Shown here: piece by piece, positions 8,721 through 15,240 of the stretch
Numbering within the stretch: position 1 is the first letter of the stretch
Layout of the letters: every line of letters starts with the position of its first letter
Assembly (NCBI GenBank): GCA_903920405.1
Contig: CAIXMC010000329.1
Location: 1-18,163, forward strand
Direction: 5' to 3'
DNA length: 18,163 nt
Origin: an uncultured beta proteobacterium
GTDB taxonomy: Bacteria; Pseudomonadota; Gammaproteobacteria; Burkholderiales; Burkholderiaceae_C
Notes under the pieces: model-generated
The model's input: the letters and a program-made list of their open reading frames with translations, nothing else
Told to the model about the DNA's origin: nothing
The model's database searches: none
Position numbers and translations under genes: made by a program

Positions 8721-9427
8721 ATGATTGACACCCTAGATGCCCTTCATTCACTGATCGCCGGTGGTGAATCTCTGACGCTGGAGCTTAAAAAATCCACTGC
8801 CGAGAAAGATCGTGCCTGCCGCAGCGTGTGTGCCCTTGCCAATGGGCAGGGCGGGCATGTGGTGTTTGGTGTCACCCCCACTGGCAAAGTGGTAGGCCAA
8901 AAAGTGACCGATCGCACCCTTGAAGAACTTGCCCAAGAATTCCAAGGCTTTGAGCCGCCACTTGTGCCCTGCCTGACGCGTATTGCTGTTGTGGGGTAAC
9001 CGTTTAGACCCCCTCCCACTTTTGGGAAATTTGTCCATAACCGTCCATAGCGATGATCAGAAGTTATTGATCTGTATAGAACCCAATGATCGCCAAGACT
9101 GCACACAATGCCAAAATCCTAAAAATGCTGAGGGGGTCTAAACGGTTACGTTGTGGGTAGTAAAGACGATGGGCTGCAAGTTCTGCTGATTCAGGTTCAT
9201 CATGTAACCCAAGTGGTAACTTACAGGGGAGTGCCCTACGAGCGCGTACTCAACACCACCCGCGTCATGCCGCGTGCCGGCTACTTGCGCCTGCTGGTTG
9301 AATCCATACACTCTACTGACCGATGGGAAATTCAGCCTGCCTTGGGATGCACCTTGGACACACTGGATCGCCAGGAATTGATGGTCACTATCGAAGAAGG
9401 ACGTGTCTTTGGCGCAAAGAATCAGCC
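8721..9427 (+). pseudogene. AlbA_2 (ATP-binding/DNA-binding regulator type) gene, disrupted
   Basis: Two in-frame halves belong to one protein. The first, 8721-8999, reads ESLTLELKKSTAEKDRACRS then ALANGQGGHVVFGVTPTGKVVG, the typical start of an AlbA_2 domain (predicted transcriptional regulators and Schlafen-like proteins). It ends in a stop carried by the MITE at 8996. The second half, from ~9153, reads SKDDGLQVLLIQVHH, YRGVPYERVLNTTRVMPRAG, then LLVESIHSTDRWEIQPA. Deleting the MITE plus one copy of its 8-bp duplication joins IAVVG to SKDDG without a shift. The downstream part is also lost: near 9428 the sequence turns into an aminotransferase fragment, so only ~185 residues of a family that is usually longer remain. 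There is no good ribosome site at 8721. The gene is probably non-functional. Confidence 0.8.
8996..9149. mobile_element. MITE with 20-bp inverted repeats and 8-bp target duplication (family B)
   Basis: The 154-bp element begins GTAACCGTTTAGACCCCCTC (8996-9015) and ends with its perfect complement (9130-9149). Both sides carry GTTGTGGG (8988-8995 and 9150-9157), a clean 8-bp target duplication. There is no transposase ORF inside. Insertion sequences of the IS66 family have ends starting GTAA and make 8-bp duplications, so an IS66-type transposase is a plausible driver; this was not confirmed. The insertion sits inside the AlbA_2 gene and places a TAA stop (8997-8999) in its frame. Confidence 0.9.
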
Positions 9428-9646
9428 ATCACACCACGCACCCAAGCTATGATCGCTGCTCACCTGTACGGGCAAACCGCAGACATGGATGCCATCAAAC
9501 ACCATAGCCAGACTGGGCAGTCCCCGTATGGCATCTGTTTGTAGCGCGATAGTCTGCAAGCGCAATTACAAAAACAAGGCATTGACACCATGATTCATTA
9601 CCCCATCCTTTGCATCTGCAACCCGCCTACGCTGAACTTGGATTAG
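9428..9646 (+). pseudogene. Internally deleted remnant of a DegT-family aminotransferase
   Basis: Two blocks match the intact aminotransferase downstream. Bases 9428 to about 9514 correspond to 10740-10824, reading ITPRTQAMIAAHLYGQTADM, roughly nine bases in ten identical. Bases from about 9511 to 9641 correspond to 11205-11350, including the DNA for VWHLFV and a HPxDTMIHYP-like stretch. The ~380 bases between these blocks, which hold the PLP lysine, are missing, and the second block is frameshifted by small gaps. The remnant joins the truncated AlbA_2 gene on its left and ends just before the small toxin-antitoxin-like pair. It cannot encode an enzyme. Confidence 0.85.
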
Positions 9647-9658
9647 AACCGTTTCATG

Positions 9659-9668
9659 TATGTACATA
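9659..9668. promoter_or_regulatory. Perfect palindrome TATGTACATA, possible operator
   Basis: This 10-base perfect palindrome lies 31 bases before the ATG of the first gene of the toxin-antitoxin-like pair, in an AT-rich stretch where a promoter would lie. Such pairs often repress themselves through a palindrome, so an operator is possible. No clear -35/-10 pair could be fixed. Confidence 0.35.
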
Positions 9669-9689
9669 ACAAGATAAAAGGTAAAATAA

Positions 9690-9977
9690 ATGCAAACACA
9701 AGCAGTAAAATTTGAAAGTGGTTGGTTTATTAAAAATATACCAGGACTTGAAGGAATTAAAAAAAAGACGATTCAAGTAGATATAGAGCTTGCCGATGAA
9801 GAATTTCGTGACTTGGACTACACAGAACAAAAAAGCATCGTCATCATGGAAAGATACCTTGAAAAACGCAAACGTGAAGTCATTATATTCAATGAGAAAA
9901 ATGCAGATCGTACACGTTTTCAACACCAGTTTTGTATTGACTCAACACCATTCTCGGAATTAATCAAGAGGATTTGA
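9690..9977 (+). CDS. Small hypothetical protein, possible antitoxin of a PIN module
   Basis: The 95-residue product is acidic to neutral with a charged helical middle (IELADEEFRDLDYTEQKS, MERYLEKRKREV). I do not recognise a family, and no membrane span or metal motif is visible. It is preceded by AAAAGG (9676-9681) at good spacing, so it is probably translated. Its stop overlaps the start of a PIN-domain gene by one base (TGATG). A small gene directly coupled to a PIN ribonuclease-like gene is the usual layout of a type II toxin-antitoxin pair, with the antitoxin first; that role is inferred from position only. Base composition is clearly more AT-rich than uxs and AlbA_2 upstream, suggesting separate arrival. 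Confidence 0.7.
   Translation: MQTQAVKFESGWFIKNIPGLEGIKKKTIQVDIELADEEFRDLDYTEQKSIVIMERYLEKRKREVIIFNEKNADRTRFQHQFCIDSTPFSELIKRI
9966..9971 (+). promoter_or_regulatory. Ribosome binding site for the PIN gene
   Basis: AAGAGG lies five bases before ATG 9977, inside the end of the preceding gene. It sets the PIN start at 9977 rather than at the TTG one codon earlier, and supports translational coupling of the pair. Confidence 0.6.
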
Positions 9978-10361
9978 TGTTTTTATTTGATAATAATTTT
10001 ATCATTGATGTCATTACGGACAGGTATGGTGTTTCTGATAAATACGTCGATATCTTTGCCTATTGTCTCAAGTACAAAAAAGTATGCATGTCGTCTTCGC
10101 AACTTCATAATTTGAGGTTTGTATTTCAAAAACACTTTAAAAGTACATTTGCAAGACTACTTGGCGTTTGAACGACTGTGTAGAATTATCAAGACACCCG
10201 CGAATATTGACTTTGATGCATTGTTAGCTGAATCTGATATGGATGATTATTTAATTGAGTTGTCAGCAAAGCTGGAGAATGCCAGAGTATTGACGTTTGA
10301 TAAAAAGTTTTTAGGTATATCACAGTATGCCATGCACCCCGATGATTTCTATGGCTTTACA
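9977..10361 (+). pseudogene. PIN-domain protein (toxin-like), frameshifted
   Basis: The frame from 9977 begins MFLFDNNFIIDVITDRYG, which fits the first acidic strand of a PIN nuclease domain, and runs into a stop at 10169-10171. The next forward frame carries the second half: [15 protein letters not shown], then [20 protein letters not shown] and LTFDKKFLG, which fits the PIN C-terminal half with its conserved Asp residues, ending near HPDDFYGF. The two halves need one base to be skipped, most simply in the A-rich stretch around 10120-10145. Known PIN toxins cleave RNA using such acidic residues. The break is either a real inactivating mutation or a sequence error. The second half runs on without a stop into the aminotransferase. 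Ranking: PIN-like fold fairly sure, toxin role inferred. Confidence 0.7.
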
Positions 10362-10376
10362 TTAAATTCCACCCAG

Positions 10377-11486
10377 TTGATAGATATCCCATTCCTTGAT
10401 CTCAAATCCCCCCACATCGAATTACGCACTGAACTAGAAACCGCCTTTGACCGCACCCTCAATTCAGGTTGGTATGTTCAAGGCAACGAAGTCCATCAAT
10501 TTGAACAGGAATTTGCGCAATACTGCCAGGCTGAACACTGTATTGGTGTAGGTAACGGGCTGGATGCACTGCACCTTATTTTGCGTGGCTACAACATTGG
10601 CGTGGGAGATGAGGTTATCGTACCGTCCAACACCTATATTGCCACTTGGTTGGCTGTCAGTCATGCAGGAGCAACGCCCGTCCCCGTTGAACCCGACGAG
10701 CGTACCTATAACCTCAACCCCGCTCTTATCGAAGCAGCAATCACCCCACGCACCCAAGCCATCATCGCTGTCCACCTATACGGGCAACCCGCAGACATGG
10801 ACGCCATCAACGACATAGCCAGACAGCATCACCTGAAAGTCATAGAAGATGCCGCCCAAGCCCACGGCGCACGCTACAAAGGCAAACCCGTCGGCACGCT
10901 CGGCGATGCTGCCGGCTTTAGCTTTTACCCAGGCAAAAACTTAGGCGCCATCGGCGACGCAGGCGCAGTCACAACCAACGATGCAGCGCTGGCACACAAA
11001 ATTCGTGTGCTGGGAAACTATGGCTCGCAAGTCAAATACCACAACGAAGTCAAAGGCTATAACTCACGATTGGATGAACTGCAAGCCGCTTTTTTGCGTG
11101 TAAAACTTCAATCGCTTGATAAATGGAATACCCGTCGCAAAACATTGGCCATTGAATACCTGCGCGAATTAGCTGATACTTGTCTTGTTTTGCCATTTGT
11201 GCCCGATTGGGCTGACCCTGTATGGCATCTTTTTGTAGTACGGTGTGAGCAGCGTGACAGTGTGCAGGCGCAATTAAAAAAGCATGGCATTGGCACCATG
11301 ATTCACTATCCCATTCCACCGCACCTGCAACCAGCCTATGCTGAACTTGGCTATAAATCGGGGGATTTCCCTATGGCCGAGAATATTCACTGCACAGTCT
11401 TAAGTTTGCCCATGGGGCCGCATCTTGAGATAGCGGATGTCTTGGCGGTAATTGATGCACTGGAGGTTGTCGTGCTGGATAATTGA
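10377..11486 (+). CDS. DegT/DnrJ/EryC1/StrS-family sugar aminotransferase (QdtB/FdtB-like)
   Basis: This is a PLP-dependent transaminase that would add an amino group to a keto-sugar nucleotide for surface polysaccharide. From TTG 10377 the product is 369 residues, the usual family length, and opens [10 protein letters not shown]. Landmarks are [75 protein letters not shown] and the PLP lysine Lys187 in [34 protein letters not shown] and HYPIPPHLQ follow. The pattern is closest in memory to dTDP-3-keto-6-deoxyhexose 3-aminotransferases (QdtB/FdtB), but the partner isomerase is absent, so the substrate is open. There is no ATG and no ribosome site at the expected start. The frame continues upstream to ATG 10119 through the end of the PIN gene, so the protein may be made with up to 86 extra residues. 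An internally deleted second copy lies at 9428-9646. Confidence 0.9.
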   Translation: MIDIPFLDLKSPHIELRTELETAFDRTLNSGWYVQGNEVHQFEQEFAQYCQAEHCIGVGNGLDALHLILRGYNIGVGDEVIVPSNTYIATWLAVSHAGATPVPVEPDERTYNLNPALIEAAITPRTQAIIAVHLYGQPADMDAINDIARQHHLKVIEDAAQAHGARYKGKPVGTLGDAAGFSFYPGKNLGAIGDAGAVTTNDAALAHKIRVLGNYGSQVKYHNEVKGYNSRLDELQAAFLRVKLQSLDKWNTRRKTLAIEYLRELADTCLVLPFVPDWADPVWHLFVVRCEQRDSVQAQLKKHGIGTMIHYPIPPHLQPAYAELGYKSGDFPMAENIHCTVLSLPMGPHLEIADVLAVIDALEVVVLDN

Positions 11487-11492
11487 CTAAAT

Positions 11493-11658
11493 CCTGAATC
11501 CGTGACTTCAAACTGAAATTTCTGTGTTTTTCTATTGCAGATCAAAAACTTATGGAAGCTGAATCTTTCACCCATTGGGTGCGTGTAGCTATTTGAAGTA
11601 AGTTGTTGATCTTAAAGGTAATACAAGCTATTTTGCAAGTTGAACTCACGGATTCAGG
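11493..11658. mobile_element. MITE-like element with 19-bp inverted repeats and 5-bp target duplication (family C)
   Basis: The 166-bp element begins CCTGAATCCGTGACTTCAA (11493-11511). It ends with TTGAACTCACGGATTCAGG (11640-11658), the complement with a single mismatch. TAAAT stands on both sides (11488-11492, 11659-11663), read as a 5-bp target duplication. No transposase is encoded. It is inserted seven bases after the aminotransferase stop codon and fills most of the 290-base gap before the glycosyltransferases. The parent family was not identified. Confidence 0.85.
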
Positions 11659-11678
11659 TAAATCATAATGGTTTAGTC

Positions 11679-11774
11679 ATGTCAGCGCTTAGAACGCTAC
11701 CCAAAATATGGGGCGGTGAGCGCGAGCATGGTGTCACTCGCGTAAGTCTATTTAAAACCAACAAAGCATCGTAG
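11679..11774 (+). other. Short ORF (31 aa) before the first glycosyltransferase
   Basis: ATG 11679 opens 31 codons reading MSALRTLPKIWGGEREHGVT then RVSLFKTNKAS. It stops at 11772-11774, directly before ATG 11776. No family is recognised. It could be a leader peptide coupled to the glycosyltransferase, the remnant of a lost gene start, or chance. It lacks a convincing ribosome site. Confidence 0.2.
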
Positions 11775-11775
11775 C

Positions 11776-12747
11776 ATGACTAAAAAATCAAATACATTAT
11801 TATCTATCTGCATACCGACCTATAACAGGGCATCTCTTCTGACAGCCAATGTTTTGGAGATTATTGAACAGGTGAGGGAGTTTAATTTTCCCATCTATAT
11901 AGCTGACAATTGCTCTACTGACAACACAACTGAAGCGGTTGGACAGCTTGGAAAACAGTACGATCAAATTTTTTATTATAGGCATGAAGAGAATATTTTT
12001 GACTTAAATTGTCCATTTGTCTTAAGAAAATCGGATGCCGATTATTGTTGGTTACTTTCAGATAAAGTTCGTTTAGCAGACGGAAGTATTAAAACCATAG
12101 TGGCATTGCTTGACGAAAAATATGACGCCATCGCCGTCAATGATAATTTAAATAAAGTTAAAGGGTTGGCAACCAAATTGTACCAGAATCCGGTTCTTTT
12201 ACTGGAAGAATTAGGTTGGCATTTGACACAGGTCGGTTGTTTGATAGTTTCAAAAAAAATAATCAATAATGCGAATTATGAAAAGTATCAAAATACAAAT
12301 TTCATGCAAACTGCCGGCTTATTCGAAGCCCTAACCATCCATGACACCCGTGTTTTGTGGTATAACGAACCCATTATTAAGCGCGCACATCCTGATACTT
12401 ATACGAATTATTGGTTAAATTCAGTCTTTCCTGTTTTTTTTGATTCATGGGCTAGCGCCATCATGTGTTTGCCTTCAATTTATCCTGTCTCATCCAAGCT
12501 CGTTTGCATCAAAAGTCATGGGGTAAAGACTGGATTATTCTCAATCAAATCATTTTTCTTGTACAGATCGTTAGGACTTTTCAATTTTCGAGTGTATATA
12601 AAGTACCGTAATATGTTTCCACTTTTTACGAATATTCATTGGCTCGTACTTTTTTTTATTGCTAATTTTCCTGCACTCCCCATTCGTTTGCTTAAACACA
12701 TGAAAAAATTCATTTCAAAATTCATGAATAAGCAAAATGTCAAGTGA
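11776..12747 (+). CDS. Family 2 glycosyltransferase A
   Basis: This 323-residue protein should transfer a sugar from a nucleotide donor during repeat-unit assembly at the inner face of the membrane. The GT-A nucleotide-binding start is plain: LLSICIPTYNRASLL (~8-22) and IADNCSTDNT (~42-51). The metal-binding spot, which usually reads DDD or DxD, is here LLSDKVRL (Asp96 followed by Lys-Val), an unusual form. The C-terminal ~80 residues hold hydrophobic, basic stretches (FFLYRSLGLFNF, LVLFFIANFPALPIRLL, HMKKFISKF) that may attach it to the membrane. The general layout recalls abequosyltransferase-like members, but the acceptor and donor cannot be read. It overlaps the next gene by 11 bases. Coding is AT-rich compared with the chemotaxis genes. 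There is no clear ribosome site at 11776. Confidence 0.85.
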   Translation: MTKKSNTLLSICIPTYNRASLLTANVLEIIEQVREFNFPIYIADNCSTDNTTEAVGQLGKQYDQIFYYRHEENIFDLNCPFVLRKSDADYCWLLSDKVRLADGSIKTIVALLDEKYDAIAVNDNLNKVKGLATKLYQNPVLLLEELGWHLTQVGCLIVSKKIINNANYEKYQNTNFMQTAGLFEALTIHDTRVLWYNEPIIKRAHPDTYTNYWLNSVFPVFFDSWASAIMCLPSIYPVSSKLVCIKSHGVKTGLFSIKSFFLYRSLGLFNFRVYIKYRNMFPLFTNIHWLVLFFIANFPALPIRLLKHMKKFISKFMNKQNVK

Positions 12748-13612
12748 AGTATCTGGCCTGATGAATCAGATTTTATGGATTTGTGTGCTTTTTAATACAT
12801 CTCCGTCAAAATCTGTTTCTATTCAATCTTTAACATGTATTTTTGCTGCCGAACCAGATGTGATGTATTCACTATTGGTTTACGATAATAGTCCCGCAGC
12901 GTGCTGTGAGAAGTTCGATGTGACTGGCAACGTTAATTTTGAATATTTCAATAATCCAGATAATCCAGGCATTGCGAGTGCTTACAATTTTGGACTTCAA
13001 AAGGCTATTGAATCAGGTAAAAAATGGATAGCGTTGCTTGATCAGGATTCTAAATTAGATGATACTTATATAAAATACATATATGAATCGCTTGATGCCT
13101 GCCGTTCTAATACCCAGATTGCTGCTTTTGTTCCTATGGTATTTGATCAAAACGGGAACTTGTTTTCGCCTGCCATCATGTCGGTCGGCGGTCGTATCAG
13201 GCGTTTTCGTCACATTTCGACAGGTATTCAATCAGGGCGCATTACAGCCATAAATTCTGGCACCCTGCTCAATGTTGATTTGATGAAGAATTTAGGCGGC
13301 TTCAACGATGTATTTCATTTGGATATGTTGGATCATTGGTATTTTAACGAAATTTACAAACTCAATAAAAAAGTATATGTCATGAATTCAAGGATACTGC
13401 ATGACTTATCTGTATTGGATTTTAAAAATAAGGTTTCCATTAATAGATATCAAAACATACTTGAAAGCGAGTACTATTTTATTCAAAATTATGGGAATAT
13501 ACTTGATGTATGGTTTTATAAAATCCGACTACTGGCAAGAATTTTTAAACAAATAAAGTTCAAGGATGCTGCATTTCTAAAAAAATCATTCAAGTATCTT
13601 GTAAAAATTTAA
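12737..13612 (+). CDS. Family 2 glycosyltransferase B, rhamnosyltransferase-like
   Basis: This 291-residue GT-A enzyme has VYDNSP (~49-53) as its first nucleotide-binding strand, NNPDNPGIASAYNFGLQKAI (~72-91), and a normal metal site Asp102-Gln-Asp104 in ALLDQDSKL. Further on, the acceptor region reads INSGTLLNVDLMKNLGGFND and then LDMLDHWYFNEI. The DNS, GIASAYNFG and DQDS order is that of the rhamnosyltransferase-like subgroup of family 2 (RfbF/WbbL type), so rhamnose or another 6-deoxyhexose is a reasonable donor guess, not a proof. It starts inside the end of glycosyltransferase A and is followed by glycosyltransferase C after 18 bases, suggesting a single transcript. The codons are strongly AT-rich. 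Confidence 0.85.
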   Translation: MSSEVSGLMNQILWICVLFNTSPSKSVSIQSLTCIFAAEPDVMYSLLVYDNSPAACCEKFDVTGNVNFEYFNNPDNPGIASAYNFGLQKAIESGKKWIALLDQDSKLDDTYIKYIYESLDACRSNTQIAAFVPMVFDQNGNLFSPAIMSVGGRIRRFRHISTGIQSGRITAINSGTLLNVDLMKNLGGFNDVFHLDMLDHWYFNEIYKLNKKVYVMNSRILHDLSVLDFKNKVSINRYQNILESEYYFIQNYGNILDVWFYKIRLLARIFKQIKFKDAAFLKKSFKYLVKI

Positions 13613-13630
13613 GACACGGTTACAAATATT

Positions 13631-14374
13631 ATGATTTCCGTTTGCATTCCAACATATAATGGCGAGAAATTTATTTATACCCAATTACAATCCATCTTGA
13701 TTCAACTGTCGATTGATGATGAAATTATTATTTCTGATGACTCTTCGACCGACAAGACCATGGAAATAGTTAACAGTTTTAATGACCCACGCATCAGAAT
13801 TTTTGAACATGGCACATTCCAGAGTCCTATTTACAACCTGGAGAATGCACTGAAACATGCAAAAGGTGAGTATATTTTCCTGTCCGATCAGGATGATATT
13901 TGGATGCAAGAGAAAGTTTTGACCATGACTCAATATTTGATGAAATACGATTTGGTGGTCAGTGATTGTAAAATTGTTAATGCCAATAATTATGTCATAC
14001 AGGAATCTTTTTTTAATATAGTTCAAGCACATTCAGGATTTATTCACAACTGGATTAGAAATGGCTTTTTGGGCTGCTGTATGGCTTTTCGTAGCAATGT
14101 TTTGAAATTTGTATTACCTTTTCCTCGTTCTATTGCGATGCATGATATATGGATTGGTCTTATGACTGAGGCTCTGGGTAGTACCTATTTTTTAAAAGAA
14201 CGTCTTATATTGTATCGCCGTCATGAAACAAATGCTTCATTATATACAGGTGGAGCAAGTAAATTCACTCTGTTATACAGATTAAAATATAGACTAGTGA
14301 TGATTGCTTGTATTATTAAACGCGTCATTTCATTCAAGCATAAACTATGTGTCAGCCCAAAGTTTCCATTATAA
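13631..14374 (+). CDS. Family 2 glycosyltransferase C
   Basis: This is a 247-residue GT-A enzyme with the standard elements: ISVCIPTYNGEKFI (~2-15), IIISDDSSTDKT (~32-43), and the metal-binding motif SDQDDIW (85-91) after the typical HAKGEYIFL. A mid-region FLGCCMAFRSNVL and AMHDIWIGLM correspond to the acceptor-binding half seen in O-antigen glycosyltransferases. No membrane helix is obvious apart from a basic-hydrophobic tail (LKYRLVMIACIIKRVISFK). It overlaps glycosyltransferase D by 28 bases. Donor and acceptor are unknown. The ribosome site is weak, suggesting coupling to the gene before. Confidence 0.88.
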   Translation: MISVCIPTYNGEKFIYTQLQSILIQLSIDDEIIISDDSSTDKTMEIVNSFNDPRIRIFEHGTFQSPIYNLENALKHAKGEYIFLSDQDDIWMQEKVLTMTQYLMKYDLVVSDCKIVNANNYVIQESFFNIVQAHSGFIHNWIRNGFLGCCMAFRSNVLKFVLPFPRSIAMHDIWIGLMTEALGSTYFLKERLILYRRHETNASLYTGGASKFTLLYRLKYRLVMIACIIKRVISFKHKLCVSPKFPL

Positions 14375-15105
14375 CGGTTAGTTATAATAGCAGAAAATAC
14401 ATACAATCTACCATAGAATCAGTGTTGAGTCAAACCTACTGTAATATTGAATACATTATTATCGACGGCAATTCTACTGACGGTACTGTTGATATTATAA
14501 AATCATACAATTCTCGAATTTCAAAATTTATTTCAGAGTCGGATGGTGGCATATATAATGCCATTAACAAAGGTATAAACCTGGCGACAGGTGATATTAT
14601 TGGAATCTTGAATTCTGATGATTTCTTTGCTCATCCATCAGTTGTTACAACTATTGCGCATGCTTTTGAGTCACCTTGTATTGAAATGGTTTACGGTGAT
14701 GTTAGGTTTGTAAAGTGTGACGATATTACAAAAGTGGTTCGGTATTATTCATCCAAAAAATTTTCAATTCATAAATTTCAATATGGTTTTATGCCTGCGC
14801 ATCCTTCTTGTTATATAAAAAAAGATACGTTTCTAAAATATGGGTACTACAAGGAAGATTATTTAATAGGGTCTGATTTTGAAATACTCATTAGATTTTT
14901 GCATACTCATGGAATTAAAAATAAGTATATCGAAATGCCTTTTGTCACCATGCGTATGGGCGGAGTCAGTAATAAATCTCTTAAAAGTTTTTATATTCTG
15001 AATAAAGAAATTATTCGCGCCTGTCGAGAAAATAGTATAAAGACCAACGCCCTCAAAGTGTATTTAAAATATTTTATTAAAATTTTCGAGTTCATTCGTC
15101 ATTAA
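14347..15105 (+). CDS. Family 2 glycosyltransferase D (WcaA/WfgS-like)
   Basis: This 252-residue GT-A enzyme shows PKVSIITVSYNSRKYI (~4-19) and YIIIDGNSTDGTVDII (~36-51). The characteristic ESDGGIYNAINKGINLATGD follows at ~64-83, and the metal site ILNSDDFF with Ser-Asp-Asp at 90-92. The later part has MVYGDVRF, AHPSCYIKKDTFLKYG and GSDFEILIRF, matching the subgroup often annotated as colanic-acid-type or PgaC-unrelated sugar transferases. It starts within the end of glycosyltransferase C. A gap of 135 bases follows, the first in this run, and may hold the promoter for the next gene pair. Sugar specificity cannot be read. Confidence 0.88.
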   Translation: MCQPKVSIITVSYNSRKYIQSTIESVLSQTYCNIEYIIIDGNSTDGTVDIIKSYNSRISKFISESDGGIYNAINKGINLATGDIIGILNSDDFFAHPSVVTTIAHAFESPCIEMVYGDVRFVKCDDITKVVRYYSSKKFSIHKFQYGFMPAHPSCYIKKDTFLKYGYYKEDYLIGSDFEILIRFLHTHGIKNKYIEMPFVTMRMGGVSNKSLKSFYILNKEIIRACRENSIKTNALKVYLKYFIKIFEFIRH

Positions 15106-15240
15106 CTCAACTTTGATATTCACGCCTACAGCCAGATGGGTCTATGCCAATCTGTACTAAATGCCCACCTTCGCGGAAATGCCGAAAATTCAACAACTTG
15201 ACATCAGAACAAATTGACACTGAGTGGAGTTCAATAAATA

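Noticed and set aside
9323..9544. 73-codon ORF across the AlbA_2/aminotransferase junction as a new gene
   Set aside because: Its second half is the remnant of the aminotransferase and its first half is an out-of-frame reading of the AlbA_2 gene.
15198..15240. TTGACA sequences before the reductase gene as a sigma-70 promoter
   Set aside because: Two TTGACA-like boxes are visible, but neither has a good -10 box at 16-18 bases, so no promoter is claimed.
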